A DNA stretch of 64,000 nucleotides from Tubiluchus corallicola (taxonomy: Eukaryota; Priapulida; Priapulimorpha; Priapulimorphida; Tubiluchidae). This document shows, piece after piece, positions 37,401 through 62,884 of the stretch (positions are counted from its first letter, which is position 1; every line of letters begins with the position of its first letter). A program made the translations under genes and the position numbers. The stretch spans positions 62,001 to 126,000 of the forward strand of contig JAQGDQ010000147.1 in assembly GCA_030141605.1 (NCBI GenBank), given 5' to 3'. Below the pieces are notes generated by a model, which was not told the origin of the DNA, searched no databases, and saw only the letters and a program-made list of their open reading frames with translations.

Positions 37401-38392
37401 GGTGTCTGGAGACATAAATCCCAAATAGATCTCTCTTTATACAAATGTCTAGCATTTAGCAGTCAGCCGGAAAGCAAAAACTTAAATAATAATTGTACTG
37501 TTTTAGGTTACTAGTATGTTTTTAGAGCAGAATAATGCAATGTGTCCTATTTTAATGCTTCAAATAAGGTAATAATGTTGTTGATAAAATAAAAAATGGC
37601 TTTGAGCAATGTAAGAAAAATTGTCGTTAAAGTGAAACATGCGTCATTAAGTGAGAAAAAGGTGTCAAATGTTCAGCCCTCGTTAAAGCGAAACATTGCT
37701 GATCGGGATATTTAAGCACAAGCCAAAATTTTTATACATTAGTTTGCAAAAAACAAATTCAAAGTCTGAAAACAAAACTTACAACAGACCAGACTTTTTT
37801 GTTCTTCTATAATTTAGTTGTGTGTTAGCAGTTTCTTTTCAAAATTTCATTAAATTTCGAGAACGAAAACTTTACTTAATAAGGAATTTAGCCCGTCACA
37901 GATAATGGGTAAGTGTATGTATCCGTTGGGAAGGAGTTAAGGTAAAAATGCATCTTTCCAGACTTACACAGAATGTGATTATAATGTTGTCTGATTGAAA
38001 ACACAAAAGTAGTGGTGCTCTAAAATTATTAATAATCTGGTCAAAACCAAGTCATTTGGTAATGTTACTAGTACATAATGGTATATCAGAATTTATTTTT
38101 GTTAGTGTGGTTGAAATTTAACATTTCAGAAGCGGCACTGTTGCTAGATTTGTTTCAAGCTTTGGCAATGAAAATGAGCGTAATCGATACAAGTCACCAA
38201 AGGGCATTTCTTGTCTCTCAGTACACCATTTTTAAGACACAGATGTCAAAAGCTCATGACAAAATTGTTTTTGAGGGCGGAGATTTCTTTGTGGAGGAAA
38301 ACCAAGAGGATCCATCCAGCAGTAGAGGAAAGCTTTCGTCACTTAATCCTCTTTCTATACCCAGTGATTTAGTTAATCCACCTCATCAATAG
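31474..38392 (+). CDS. SNAPC2: snRNA-activating protein complex subunit 2 (SNAP45)
   Basis: Seven coding exons: 31474-31610, 32896-32956, 34501-34549, 34674-34729, 35255-35320, 35621-35753, 38130-38392. All have GT-AG ends and the phases sum to 255 codons (254 aa). SNAPc binds the proximal sequence element of Pol II and Pol III snRNA genes. Resemblance to remembered human SNAPC2 (334 aa) runs end to end: MKPP start with a basic stretch; RRWTVVEKKAVLDAI (human RWSAREKRQL); VERFIRNVK; APIEEWLQLCE (human APIEVWTDLAE); WPKLYTYLEKL; EAALLLDLFQAL (human SAVVLDLLMSL); final LNPLSIPSDL (human LNPFLVPLEL). Similarity is modest but collinear. The ATG is only six bases after a 3' acceptor at 31467. Intron 1 holds a pogo-like element. 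Confidence 0.78.
31880..32838 (+). mobile_element. Pogo/Tigger-like non-autonomous DNA transposon, copy A, complete
   Basis: A 959-bp element with inverted ends: left CAGTAGGCACCTCTTAATAG..., right complement CAGTAGGTGCCGCTTAATAG..., both continuing ACTCAC. It is flanked by TA on both sides (31878-31879, 32839-32840). TA target duplications with CAGT ends are typical of pogo/Tigger elements of the Tc1/mariner superfamily. No transposase frame, so it depended on one elsewhere. Confidence 0.85.
36231..37720. mobile_element. Possible second Tigger-like element, right end unclear
   Basis: It begins TA then CAGTCAAACTTAGTTTTAATG and repeats GCTAACCTCGCTTAATG-like words, with related inverted words near 37620-37710. 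The style is that of a pogo/Tigger MITE, but I cannot find a matching right terminus. It lies in SNAPC2 intron 6. Confidence 0.35.
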
Positions 38393-38413
38393 TACGTTAT
38401 TTCAGTTTATTTG

Positions 38414-38419
38414 AATAAA
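38414..38419 (+). terminator. SNAPC2: SNAPC2 polyadenylation signal
   Basis: AATAAA, followed by an A run, starts 22 bases after the stop codon. Confidence 0.6.
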
Positions 38420-38987
38420 AAAAAACACATACAGTAATCTAGCAAAATTTAATGCATATAGATTTTCAACTATTTAAGAATTTTTACTTGATCATTTGAA
38501 CGAAAAAGCACGTAATTTTACAAGAGGTACATATAAATTTGTATGCATGCAAAATTCAATGCATATAAATTTATAAGTATTTAAGAATTTTTGCTTTGAA
38601 TGAAATTTGAATGAAAAAGATGACTTTCAGTTGCATTTATATGAGTAAAAAACGGTGCATTTTACAACATTCCAGTTACCTGTACATGATACTTACAAAT
38701 TTATCATATTCCACTGACATATTCCATTCAAATACGCTCAATTGATTACGAATTATGTGCTACTACTCTTAAGGTAGAGCAGTGTTGCAAAATATTGTGC
38801 AAACAACCTCAAAAACATATATGTGATTGAGAAAGAGACAAGCAGTTGTCCCATCTAGGAAGCAGGGAATATAGAAATGAACAAAATTCAATACAACATT
38901 ATTAAAAACTGTCTAAATAAAAATCTAATCTACCTAAATCCATAACTGTCCCACAGCGACTTTACTGTGTAATACTAATAATGTTAA

Positions 38988-38993
38988 TTTATT
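38988..38993 (-). terminator. TMEM161: TMEM161 polyadenylation signal
   Basis: Minus-strand AATAAA only eight bases after the stop codon at 39002-39004. The roughly 570 bases between this and the SNAPC2 signal show no gene; the two genes converge. Confidence 0.5.
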
Positions 38994-39001
38994 TCAGAGT
39001 G

Positions 39002-52481
<13,480 letters not shown>

Positions 52482-53908
52482 TGTAATTTTTCTCTGGTCA
52501 TCAAATACTTGTAGTTACAAAGCCAGAAAAATCACAGCAATTTGTAATGGAGTTGGCTGAAGCCCGAGGTTTCCCTACAAACCATTTCAGCTGCCTAAAT
52601 AAATAATTTGAAATCATGAATCTCATATTTTATATATTCACATTCGTTGCTATAAAAGTGCTTCATCACCAGATTATTATCAAAGTGAGACCTCTTGGCA
52701 TTACCGATCTAAGACTAGTGCAGTAATCTACAGTGCCATTCCTCAGGGCTCTAATTTGTGACCTTTGCTGTTGTTGATGACAGTGAATGAATTGCCAGAT
52801 TATATACAATGTAAACTTGGACTTTTTGCAGGTGATTAAAAATTATGGTCATTCAAAACAATACTATCTGTGCTAAATTTCAAGAAAATTCACTCCTTAT
52901 GAATTGCTATTATAATAATTAATATCAGAACAAATAGATCTAGTAATATATAAAGTAGACATAATTGTAAATAATAATAGGCGTGACAAAAACACACGAA
53001 CTTGTGCCAGAGCCTTTACATTTCACCATCAACATCATTTACTCGTCCCGTCTCTTGCTGAAGCCGATTTATGAGAATATTCCAGTTTCTTCTACTTTCA
53101 GCTAACAAGTTCATGCCAAATCATGGGCTCCTAATATTTTTTTAAAAAAATAAGCTAACCTAAAATTAAATTTGGTTGAGTTGTTGGACACTTCTACTTA
53201 TTTTAGCTATCCAAAGTGTTTTTGTTTGCCAGGTAGTTTTTCGCAAGTTTGTAAATCCTTCCCTGATCTTTAAAAAAGTTTACAATTTTATACAAGTATT
53301 TCTACAATTTTTTGTTTTTCAATGACAGAAATCTTTGACAAAACTTGACACATTACAAATTTGTTGGAAAGTATTCTGCTATTGGCGTTAGCTACGATGA
53401 AAGAGTGTTATCTGTTTTGTTGATATTTACTTGACACAGTTCACATGATGTGATGTAACATTAATTTTAATTAATTAATTTTACATAACTTTAATTTCAC
53501 ATTAAAAGAAAGCTTATTCTTTATGTCTGCTAGATACTAAATTATGAAATTCTTCTTTTAAAACTAAAAGTTAGCTAGATGTTATGTAATGACTATGTAA
53601 TGTAAAATTCATTTGTATTGCACACTACATATGACTACATCATTTTGAGACATATGACGTTAGCCGCAGTGTTAGCATTTGCTCATAAAATACCTTTAAA
53701 ATACATTAAAATTTAAAATACCTTAAATAATTAATTAATTGTAAAAAGTACACAAACAAATGTGTTTTATGTTGTTGTGAAAAAGAATTTAATGTAGAGC
53801 TTACACTATAGCAACAAGTAAGTAATTCTAGATACGTTTTCTTTCATTCTTTTGTGATGATTAATTTTTGCTTTTTCTTCTAGTTTTAGCACTTTTTAAA
53901 CTACCATA
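52482..53908. promoter_or_regulatory. Head-to-head spacer between TMEM161 and WDR59
   Basis: About 1.4 kb between the tentative TMEM161 ATG and the WDR59 ATG, AT-rich without obvious promoter words. A 3' acceptor (TTTTTCTTCTAG) ends at 53882, 26 bases before the WDR59 ATG, so WDR59 probably has an upstream leader exon or receives a spliced leader. Weak as a promoter assignment. Confidence 0.35.
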
Positions 53909-56900
53909 ATGGCAGGCAGAGGTTGGAGCACAGAAACCGTGGTTGCTGAGTATCGTGACCTGCAGGCTACTGCAATGGCTGTTGATTGTACTGGACAATA
54001 TGCTGTGCTTGCTGGGTATGTGAGTTAAATATTAGGTCTTCATCAATTTTTTCGTAAAATGCTAAGAAGTTATTAGCTTTACAAATTGCAAAACATGTGG
54101 TGAGCCTGTGTTTGCGTAATTTTTTTAGATGTTAGCACTTAATGTACTATATTAATTTTTACTGCCGTTTTTTTTTTGTTTATGAAAAGTGAAACTCACA
54201 ATATTTTAGGCGTAAGCAGTTAGCCATTGTTAACCTGGATGACCCTCTTGAACAAATCAAACGTATTTCTCGGCAGAGCAAGTATGAAGTCAGTGTTGTG
54301 CAGTGGAATCCGCATTTTTCACATAAAGATATTTTTATCACCGCTGTAAGTTGAATATGAGTTTTTCAATCCATAGTGTAATGAATTTGAGTTTCAATGT
54401 ACATAGGTATATTTTTGCTCTTTCTTTATTGGACTTAAACTTTTTATAGCACTGTGGTGTTAGTCAACAGTATTGCCGATATTGCTACACATCAATGTTT
54501 ATGCAGGTACCAAAAATCACACTCGGCTACCTTTTCTATTATGCCCACTGGTTACCTAGGTACTCAATTGTTAACATTCAGTGACAGTGAAGAAATTGAA
54601 ATTATTCTTGTTGACAATATAAAACAAGCACTAGTGCACTTCAACTAACTGCATTATTATTTTAACGATATACATTCATTTATTACATGCTGAGGGCTTG
54701 AAGACAGGAACTATGAGTCAAGATAGTTAGTGTTTTGCCACACATGACAAATGACTGAGTTTTTGCTCTTATCAGCTAGACTTCTTAATTACTTATATTG
54801 CACGATTTGTCAATGAATCAGCTACATTAGCCTAGGACCTTGATACCATGCTAAGCACTTTAAATGCTGTGTGTAAGGATTAGGGGACTATATAATAATT
54901 TGTGTTATCCTTTTTGTATGCAAACCATTTATTTGCACCTTTGTTAGTGGTCATAAGTGTTTAAATGTTAATAACAGACAATTTCATTTAGATGGTCAAC
55001 CTTTTGGTAAGGAAATCATAGTTTGTTTTTTGTAGGTCACCCCAACAGCATAAGTGATGCTTGCAACTGATAGAGATAATCGCTTTTAACTTACCCATGC
55101 TTTCATACAGTAATTCTAATAATAAAGACCAACGTGTTTGATTTTAATGTCTAACATCTAATGTATTTGAGTTTAGGCTGGCATTGTGCACTAGAGAAGT
55201 TGTTTTCAATAAACAGGCATGATGCACTGACTGTGCAGCAGTTAATAGTTTGCTAGTAGGTACCTACTGTAAAAATTATCAGCCGAAGGTGGTGTTATAT
55301 CATGGATATCATATTAGCAATAATGTCTGCATTTTCATTTTTGAAACCCACTCGTTTATCAGCTCGTTTAGTTAAAAATGTGTGCAGTTATTCGGGTACC
55401 CAATGGAAACACCACATAGTTGCTCATACGATCATAAAGTACTCATTTTTTATTCTAAAATAAATTACACAATATAATGTTTTTTGTGACTTTTTGTTAA
55501 TTATATGTGATCTGTTCTAGTGATTTAAAGCAAAAACCAACCCTTCAATGAACAGTCGTTGTATTTTAATATACACTCAAAAATGACCACATAATATTAT
55601 ACATGCATAAAATGCCTTGATTAAAAATGTACAAGAAATTTAAATAATTCATATCTCTTGCCAAACAAGCCCTGTTACAGGCACATTTGAAAAAATTAAC
55701 GTATGCTAGTGGACAACATAAAAACATGCGTAGCAGCACGAAAACATGCGCCACTCAGAAATCCCGCTGTGCTAGCTGATTAAATCTCTGTGTTGTTTAA
55801 CTATGTTTATGTAAAAATTAGTTAATTATCAGTAACTTTAAAGTGTTTACGTAGCTTTAATCCACAGGATTGTGCCTCAAAATGCGTAAGTAAGACACAT
55901 AATATGATTACTGTGGAATTCTGTAAGGTTGCGAGTACACAGAAGGTGCTGAGCGATTTACTTACCTAGTACAGCTCAGTTTTAGCTTGGTAAAATAATT
56001 ATTATCGTACTTTGTTGACATTAACTTGCGGAGTTGGCTATTATTATATTATTGTGGATAACTGGTTTTCATTAAATAATAATAGGTGGCAGCATTCATC
56101 AAAAAGCAAAAAAATGATATTATTAATTCTTGTTTAACATTTTGGATTGTTTATAGTTGGTAATAGTAACTATAGGTGCAAAAGAAGTGCGCTTAAGCAC
56201 CTAGCAAGATAAGTGTTTATTTTGCACAGTAACCGATTGATGCCATTTTTCATGCAAAATTGGATCGACCAAATGGAAGTGTTCAAGACCTTGAATTGAT
56301 TTTACTAATTACACCAAGCACTTATCACAATTTTATTACTGAAACTTTCTAACATTTTTCTAATATATTTAAATAAATTGAACTTCCCGAGAAACTTGGA
56401 TTTTGCTTTAATAAGTGTACTGTGCTAATATGACTGGTAACATTACACCAAGCACCTATCACAATTTTATTACTGAAACTTTCTAACATTTTTCTAATAT
56501 ATTTAAATAAATTGAACTTCCCGAGAAACTTGGATTTTGCTTTAATAAGTGTACTGTGCTAATATGACTGGTAACATAAGAACTATATGTTGTGAATTTT
56601 TTTTTTAATTTGAATGTGAAGCCAACCAAAAACGTTAGACTTCATCATCTGCATTGTGGTTTTTCAATCTTGGGGTGGGTCGCAAAGCAAATTTTGTGGG
56701 GTCGCGAGCATTTGCTTGCTATGTAAAAAAAAACTGTACAATGTCATTAACTTCCTACACTCAAAATGATAAACTGAGTGGATCTCTGGCAACTTTAAAA
56801 TTACTAGAAGAGAGTGGCTGCTAAATGTTTCACCGTGTTGCCTCGTCTGAATGCGGATTTAGAAATCTCCCAATGCAAAGATAGTGAAGTGGACAATCTT

Positions 56901-59900
56901 TCTTGTGAAATAACGAGTCATATTCAGCCACTCATTGAAGAGTTTGAATACCACTTTCCTTCCTGAGCTGGCTGTGCAGTCTTTTGCAGTGGTACTAATC
57001 CCTTTCAAAACTCTACTGAACTCAATTTCTGGTGAAGAGGATACCACTCAGGAGGAGCTTGTCCAGCTGCAGCAAGATACAGGAGCGAAGGTTCTTGTGC
57101 AGTCACTTACACCGCCATCATTCTGGTTGAAAATGTTCCTTCATGCCCAACCTTGGCAAGTCATGTCATCAAAGTTTTCATGTCTTATCCTTCATCCTAT
57201 TTGTGTGAACAGTCATTCTCAACTATGGTGGTTGTCAAAAACAAGTACAGAAATCGACTACACTTGGAACACAATATGATTCTGGCATTGTCGGCTACCG
57301 TACCTTGAATCGAGAAGTTGGTCTCTCAAAAGCAAGCTCATCCCTCTCATTGATTACACGCTTGCTATAACTAACTGTTATTATTTAAAACATTTTTTAA
57401 AACTTTTAAAGCAAATATTTGCCAATAGTTATAAAAAGGCCTTTTGATGCACATATTCTCATCTCTTTAATAAGTATCAAAGTTAGTTTCAAATGGTTGG
57501 GCAGCTGATGCAATTGGGTCCTCATCAGAGAAAGGTTGAAAACCACTGATCTACATTATATTACTGGGTTACTTCTGTCTTTAAAGGGTTATGTTTTTAT
57601 CCTTAATAATGGACATTTTGGTTTGTGAACTTTATTTCAGAGTAATCAGCGTGCAGAGATTTCTGTTTGGCAGGATGATCAACTTGTACCACAAGGATCT
57701 CTACGTGCTCATACTCGTGCCATCAGGTAAGAAAATTTTAAAAATGCACCACTGGCTTAAATTATTTCTTTTTTCTTTGCAATGCATCTCAATAGGTCAA
57801 GTGCAATATGCTGTTAAGAGTACCTGATGACATTTGGTCCTACCTCTACTAAAATTTCTATTCAAGGTAACAGAAGCTAGGTGAAAAGCAGAGTTGTCTT
57901 GTCAGCTTAGCAACTAAAGTTGAGCAATGTCAAGCCTGCTTGTAAGTGGGTTGGTGATTGCTAAAAAATCTTTGGACAAATCATCTGCCATGTTGCCGTT
58001 GGTTGCCCATTCCTTGCCATTTCTTCGAGAAATAATCTTTGATAATTAGAAGTTCCATTACTATCACAACCATCTACATTAAGCAGGCCTCGCTGCTCAG
58101 TACTGAATTTTTGCAGACTAGCAAACTGTATAAAAGTGTTAGACAAATTAATACCTGCCATTCAAATGAACTTCTCAAAGTGTTGTAATGAAAAACATCA
58201 TAAGCAGCATTATTGTGCTACTATGTACTGAACAACTTACCAATCCTGACCAACTGACAAATTAGAGTTATGTGTATGCTAGTTGATAGTCATTTTTATT
58301 ATTTTTGTATCTATGCATGATATTTTCACAAGTACTTTTCGAGCCAAACTTTACTGTTTTGTACACTGAGTCGTTCAGAACAGTGCCTGAGTATTAATAC
58401 ACAAGAAAGAGCTTGTAATAATAAAAAATCATAGTCACTTTGCAGTTGCAAACTCCAATTGTATTTAACATGTGTGCTAAGAAACAAATTGAAATTTATA
58501 TTTGTTTCTGAAGGCTAAGCCTACGTTCATCCAAAACCTGAATTCTTGTTGATTATCAAGACTATTTCGGAGATGAGATGCTGAAATGGGGGAGGTATGT
58601 TAACCATACCTGGATGAAAAAATAATGTCAAAATTTAATTGATTTGCGTAAAACGTCTAATGTCACTTTTGTCTTGTGTGTTTTATGTGCATTTTTAAGT
58701 TTTTTTGTAGAAACATGTACAGAGTTTGTATACAACCTTCTTATTCACCTACTGCCCTTTGAGCTAAATAATATAAACTGTAGTTATATATTATTTAGCA
58801 GCAGTTCTATTATAAATAAGAAATGACTCAATACTTATTTCAGTGATTTGGACTGGTCTGCATTTGATCCGAACAACTTAGCAACATGCTCTGTGGACAC
58901 TTACATATACTTGTGGGATGTGAGGTGAGAGCAAAATTTCTTCAAAATGTTCAAGTTTTTGAAGCCTGAAAGTTGTGAAATTTCACTGCCTTCACAGTAT
59001 GAAGAAACTTCGTGCACACTGGACACTCGTTAATTCATCATCGCATCCTCCGCTCGAGTGTGTATGCGGGGCCACCCCATGGTGCATAGCCCAATGTGAA
59101 CGAATTTGTCTAACTGGCTTTAAACCATACCTGATGGCAACCTACAATATCTAAAACTGACTGACACTGTACTAATGAAAATATAGACACAAGAAATGTG
59201 GGCCTTTAATAACAGTTGCGTTTGAATGAGATGCTGATTTTTTGCAAACACAAAAATAATGAAATTAAACCATTTTTTATGTTTGCCATAGGTTTGAATT
59301 AATAAATTTTTTTGGTCACTGTTTCACTTTGTATGTTTATTCGGTTAATGCTGGTGTAAATATTAAATTTAATTGTGGTAAATGATGCATTTGGTAATTT
59401 TCATTTCATTCTAGGGACACTCGAAAGCCGACTATCTCCCTCTCTGCAGTTGGTAAGTAGAATAAAATATTTGAGCCACTTCACTGATGTAATATTTTTT
59501 GTTAACAAAGTTTACATTGTGCAATTTGATGTTAAAGTAAATTTCTAAGTTACATTTGCTCATTTGTCCTTTTTTGGGGGAAATCTGGTGTCAAACTTGT
59601 TTGTTCGTTTCTGCATTATTAATGGTGGTTCATTGTCTTCAACAAATTGCCGTCATATTATATTACATTATATTAACCTATTCCAAGCTATCATTGATCT
59701 TTGCGTCCAGAAGGTTTGTAGGTCTATTCGTCATTCTGCACTGTGATATAATTTATCATTTTAGCTGGAGCATCACAGGTGAAGTGGAACAAGATTTCTT
59801 CTAACTTTCTTGCTTCTGCTCATGATGGAGATGTTCGCATTTGGGATCAAAGGGTATAAGCCATTATCATAAGACTTAGTTCATAGAAATATTATAACTT

Positions 59901-62884
59901 TTGGAACTTGCGAACAACATTAGTTATTAAACAACTTACTAAGACTAACCTGCTTCTAGTGCAGTTTTTTGAATAACATGGGTTACTTTGACTGTTTCTT
60001 AGAATGCTCCGTAGTTAAAAACCAGTCGTGGTTATATCCTCTAGGTGCCGCTGACTCAGGGAGTTTATGTGAGACGTTTACATGCCATACGCACATAGGC
60101 GTAGCTATCCCATTAAATACAATGTTTGCTGAATAAGGCACATTGTATTTAGTTATTGGTCTAGTGTAGTTGTGTTTGGACAACTATATTTTTTAAATAC
60201 GACATATTGCATTCCTTGTAATATTCTTTTTTAAGGTTTTTGGTTTTAGGGTTTGAGGTTGTTGAATGCGGATTGCTTTTGTTATAGTTCATTGTGTTGG
60301 AATTTCAGAAAGGAACAACACCTGTTCAATATATAGCTGCACATTTATCAAAAATTTATGGTTTGGATTGGAGTCCCGTGCAAGAATATTCTCTTGCTAC
60401 ATGTAGCCAAGATTACAATGTTAAGGTAACAATTTTGTGTTAAGGCTAACAGCATTTTTGTGGAGGAGGTTCCTGTTTAGTCAACATTTTTCATGAAAAT
60501 TGGCAATTAATTTGAATGTCAAATAGACTGCCTGGGAGTACCAATGGTATAGTTATTTTTTTCAGCATTTGTCATAACATTTTCAAAAGCTAAGTTGTAG
60601 CCTTGTCTTTTTTCATTGTCACCTGTTACCTGAATAATATGAAATTCTAAGTCAATATCTTCGCAGTGTTCGCTTCAAATATGTGACTCAACATTTTTTT
60701 ATTGTTACTTTTACCAGTTTTAATATTTAAACCGGAAATTAATTTCTGTTTAGAATATAGTTAGACTATTGATGAGCCGCTGCATATAGCCTTCTACGCA
60801 TATTTTACAGTCGATCGTTAGCTTTTTATTTGACTTAAAGTCTGTTTACAGCAAACACAATTTTCTTACAGCTGTGGGATGTATGTAATCCACGGAAAGC
60901 TGAACACACTATATCTTCTGGTGCTCCCGTGTGGAGAGCTCGGTTCATAGTAAGTATTGCTATCTAATATTCCTGTGACTTATGAAAACGTAACGCAGTC
61001 ATACTTTTCTTGATATCTTAGCTTGTCTGTGGTTATATAACTTTTTTGTAATACGAGTTGCCTTTGCCTTTTGTGAAAATTATTTATGGTGTTTTGTGCC
61101 ATTTTTATTTGAACTTGCACTTTTTGAGATATACAAAAGCAGCAATTTTAAACCTTTCATTAAATTATAAAAAACTGTATGGTACCACTTTTGATGTGTT
61201 TTTCTTATACACTTATTTCATCCATTAATGCTGCTAAGCATCACACAAACACTGTGATAGGTTATGAATTTCTATCATTGACTGTTGCTCTTTCAAAGCT
61301 CAAAAGTAAAGTGAGAAGTAAAAAAGTTTTGCATTATAAAGTTTCGTTGAGTACTATTCTCGTCACCCATCAAGTGTAACGACGGTTGTGCACCCGTCGC
61401 CTTAATCTGAAAATTGTAATAGCTAAACCTGCCCTTTGTCTTGCTTCCAAAAACCTTGTTGATAAATGTGATACTCGGTCATGTACTTGGGTTTGAACTT
61501 TAGCTTGTAGCATGAATCCTAATGTACCACCTTGTATGCATTTTACCACTCAAAACTTTCATCTGCTATAATCATTTTTTAATTTTTTAAATGTTATCAA
61601 ATACTCTGCTGAAGTGGCAAAGCTTGTCAATATCTTTGCATTTTTAGAATTTCGTTGAGAGTCAGACAGCAATCTAAAATGGCATATCCATTTTAAATAA
61701 GTATCGAAATTTTGTTGTCGTTCAAATTTTTATGTGCTTTAAAACTGAGTAAACACTTTGCAATGTGGAAACACACTTCTGAGACTTGCACTAATCAAGT
61801 AAGAGTAATGATACAATGTTAAGTAGGAAGATATTAAGGGCACTATATTCCTCACCTGATAGGTAGTCAGTGGTGAATTTTTAGTTATAATATAGTCATT
61901 GCTAGTACAGTGTTTTTCTATATTCTTCCAGCCATTTGGCCAGGGTCTTGTCACAGTGGTGGTTCCACAGCTTCGGCGTGGTGACAACAGTTTATTATTG
62001 TGGAACGTCACGGACTCGACAGCTCCTGTTCACACATTCGTGGGCCATACTGATGTCATACTAGAATTTCAGTGGCGAAAATCAGAGGGTAAAATATTGT
62101 TTATATCCGGCTTGTCGAAAATGACAGTGTTGAAAGTATTGTTTTTTGTATTTAGAGCTTAGCATGATAATAATATTGTCATAATTTATGTCATTGAAAT
62201 AATCATTGTTATTCTCGTGAAAGAGAAAATATCTTTACGTTTCATCGTAAACTGTAATTTAAAGTTTTTTTGTGTATGTCGTGAATTAAGATGTGAAAGG
62301 TTGCCTTAAATTCTTTCAGAAGCTGCAGACTTTCAATTGGTTACCTGGTCTAAAGATCAAAGCCTAAGAATCTGGAAAATAGAACCACATTTGCAAAAGG
62401 TAAGTAACCTTATAAAGTTGTTTGTAACTCAGTACATCAGAGACAGTTAACTGGTACTCATATTGCATCAATGACACAAATTCGTTTTTTAAAGCAAAGT
62501 GATCTTAAATTTGTGCCAAAATATTGTCTGAATACGAGCTGATATATTAATCATTCACTGTTTTAATTAAGAATGTAAGCTAATGTGCAGTATTTTATCG
62601 CGAGCAAAATTTTTGTGTTGCAGTTATGTGGATATGACACTCAGAATGATTCAGGAAATGAGTTAGAAACTCCTGGCATAATAGATATGGTTTCTGAATC
62701 AGGAGCTGAAACACTGAGTGTTGCTTCACGGGATTTTAAAGAAACAGATGGCACACCGTTTTCTGCAACGCCACCATCGACACCCAAAGTTGTCACAGAT
62801 GCGCCATCTCTTGGCCAACCGAAAACACTGCAGCAAGAGTTTGCTCTAGTCAACATGCATATTGATAATGTGATTTTCGGCAAT
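53909..62884 (+). CDS. WDR59: WDR59, GATOR2 complex subunit, N-terminal 410 residues (partial)
   Basis: Coding exons: 53909-54015, 54210-54345, 57641-57726, 58844-58924, 59415-59452, 59765-59853, 60309-60425, 60872-60949, 61932-62088, 62320-62399, 62624-62884. Phases agree throughout (1230 nt). WDR59 belongs to GATOR2, which acts at the lysosome to relieve GATOR1 inhibition of mTORC1 when amino acids are present. The product reads as the WD40 propeller: start ATAMAVDCTGQYAVLAG; ISRQSKYEVSVVQWNPH; SVDTYIYLWDVRDTRKP; LSAVAGASQVKWNK; SAHDGDVRIWDQRK; AAHLSKIYGLDW; LVTVVVPQLRRGDNSLLLWN; HTFVGHTDVILEFQWRK; VTWSKDQSLRIWKIEPH. Then comes an acidic, Ser/Thr-rich linker and TLQQEFALVN, the start of the RWD domain. 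The remainder (RWD, helical region, C-terminal zinc fingers; about 560 residues in human) lies beyond the window. Confidence 0.95.
56309..56576. repeat. Two tandem copies of a 134-bp unit
   Basis: 56309-56442 and 56443-56576 start TTACACCAAGCAC and end ATGACTGGTAACA. By eye they differ at one base (CACTTATC versus CACCTATC). In WDR59 intron 2, so recent and neutral, or an assembly artefact. Confidence 0.9.
56655..57548 (+). mobile_element. hAT (Charlie-like) transposon relic with transposase C-terminus
   Basis: The left end TGTGGTTTTTCAATCTTGG and the complement of the right end, CAGTGGTTTTCAACC, are imperfect inverted repeats of the Charlie type. Flanks ATCTGCAT (56647-56654) and ATCTACAT (57549-57556) are an 8-bp duplication with one change, as expected for hAT. 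Inside, EELVQLQQDTG and then, after a frameshift, PSSYLCEQSFSTMVVVKNKY and RNRLHLEHN are the C-terminal dimerisation region of ZBED-like hAT transposases. The catalytic part is mostly missing. Confidence 0.75.
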
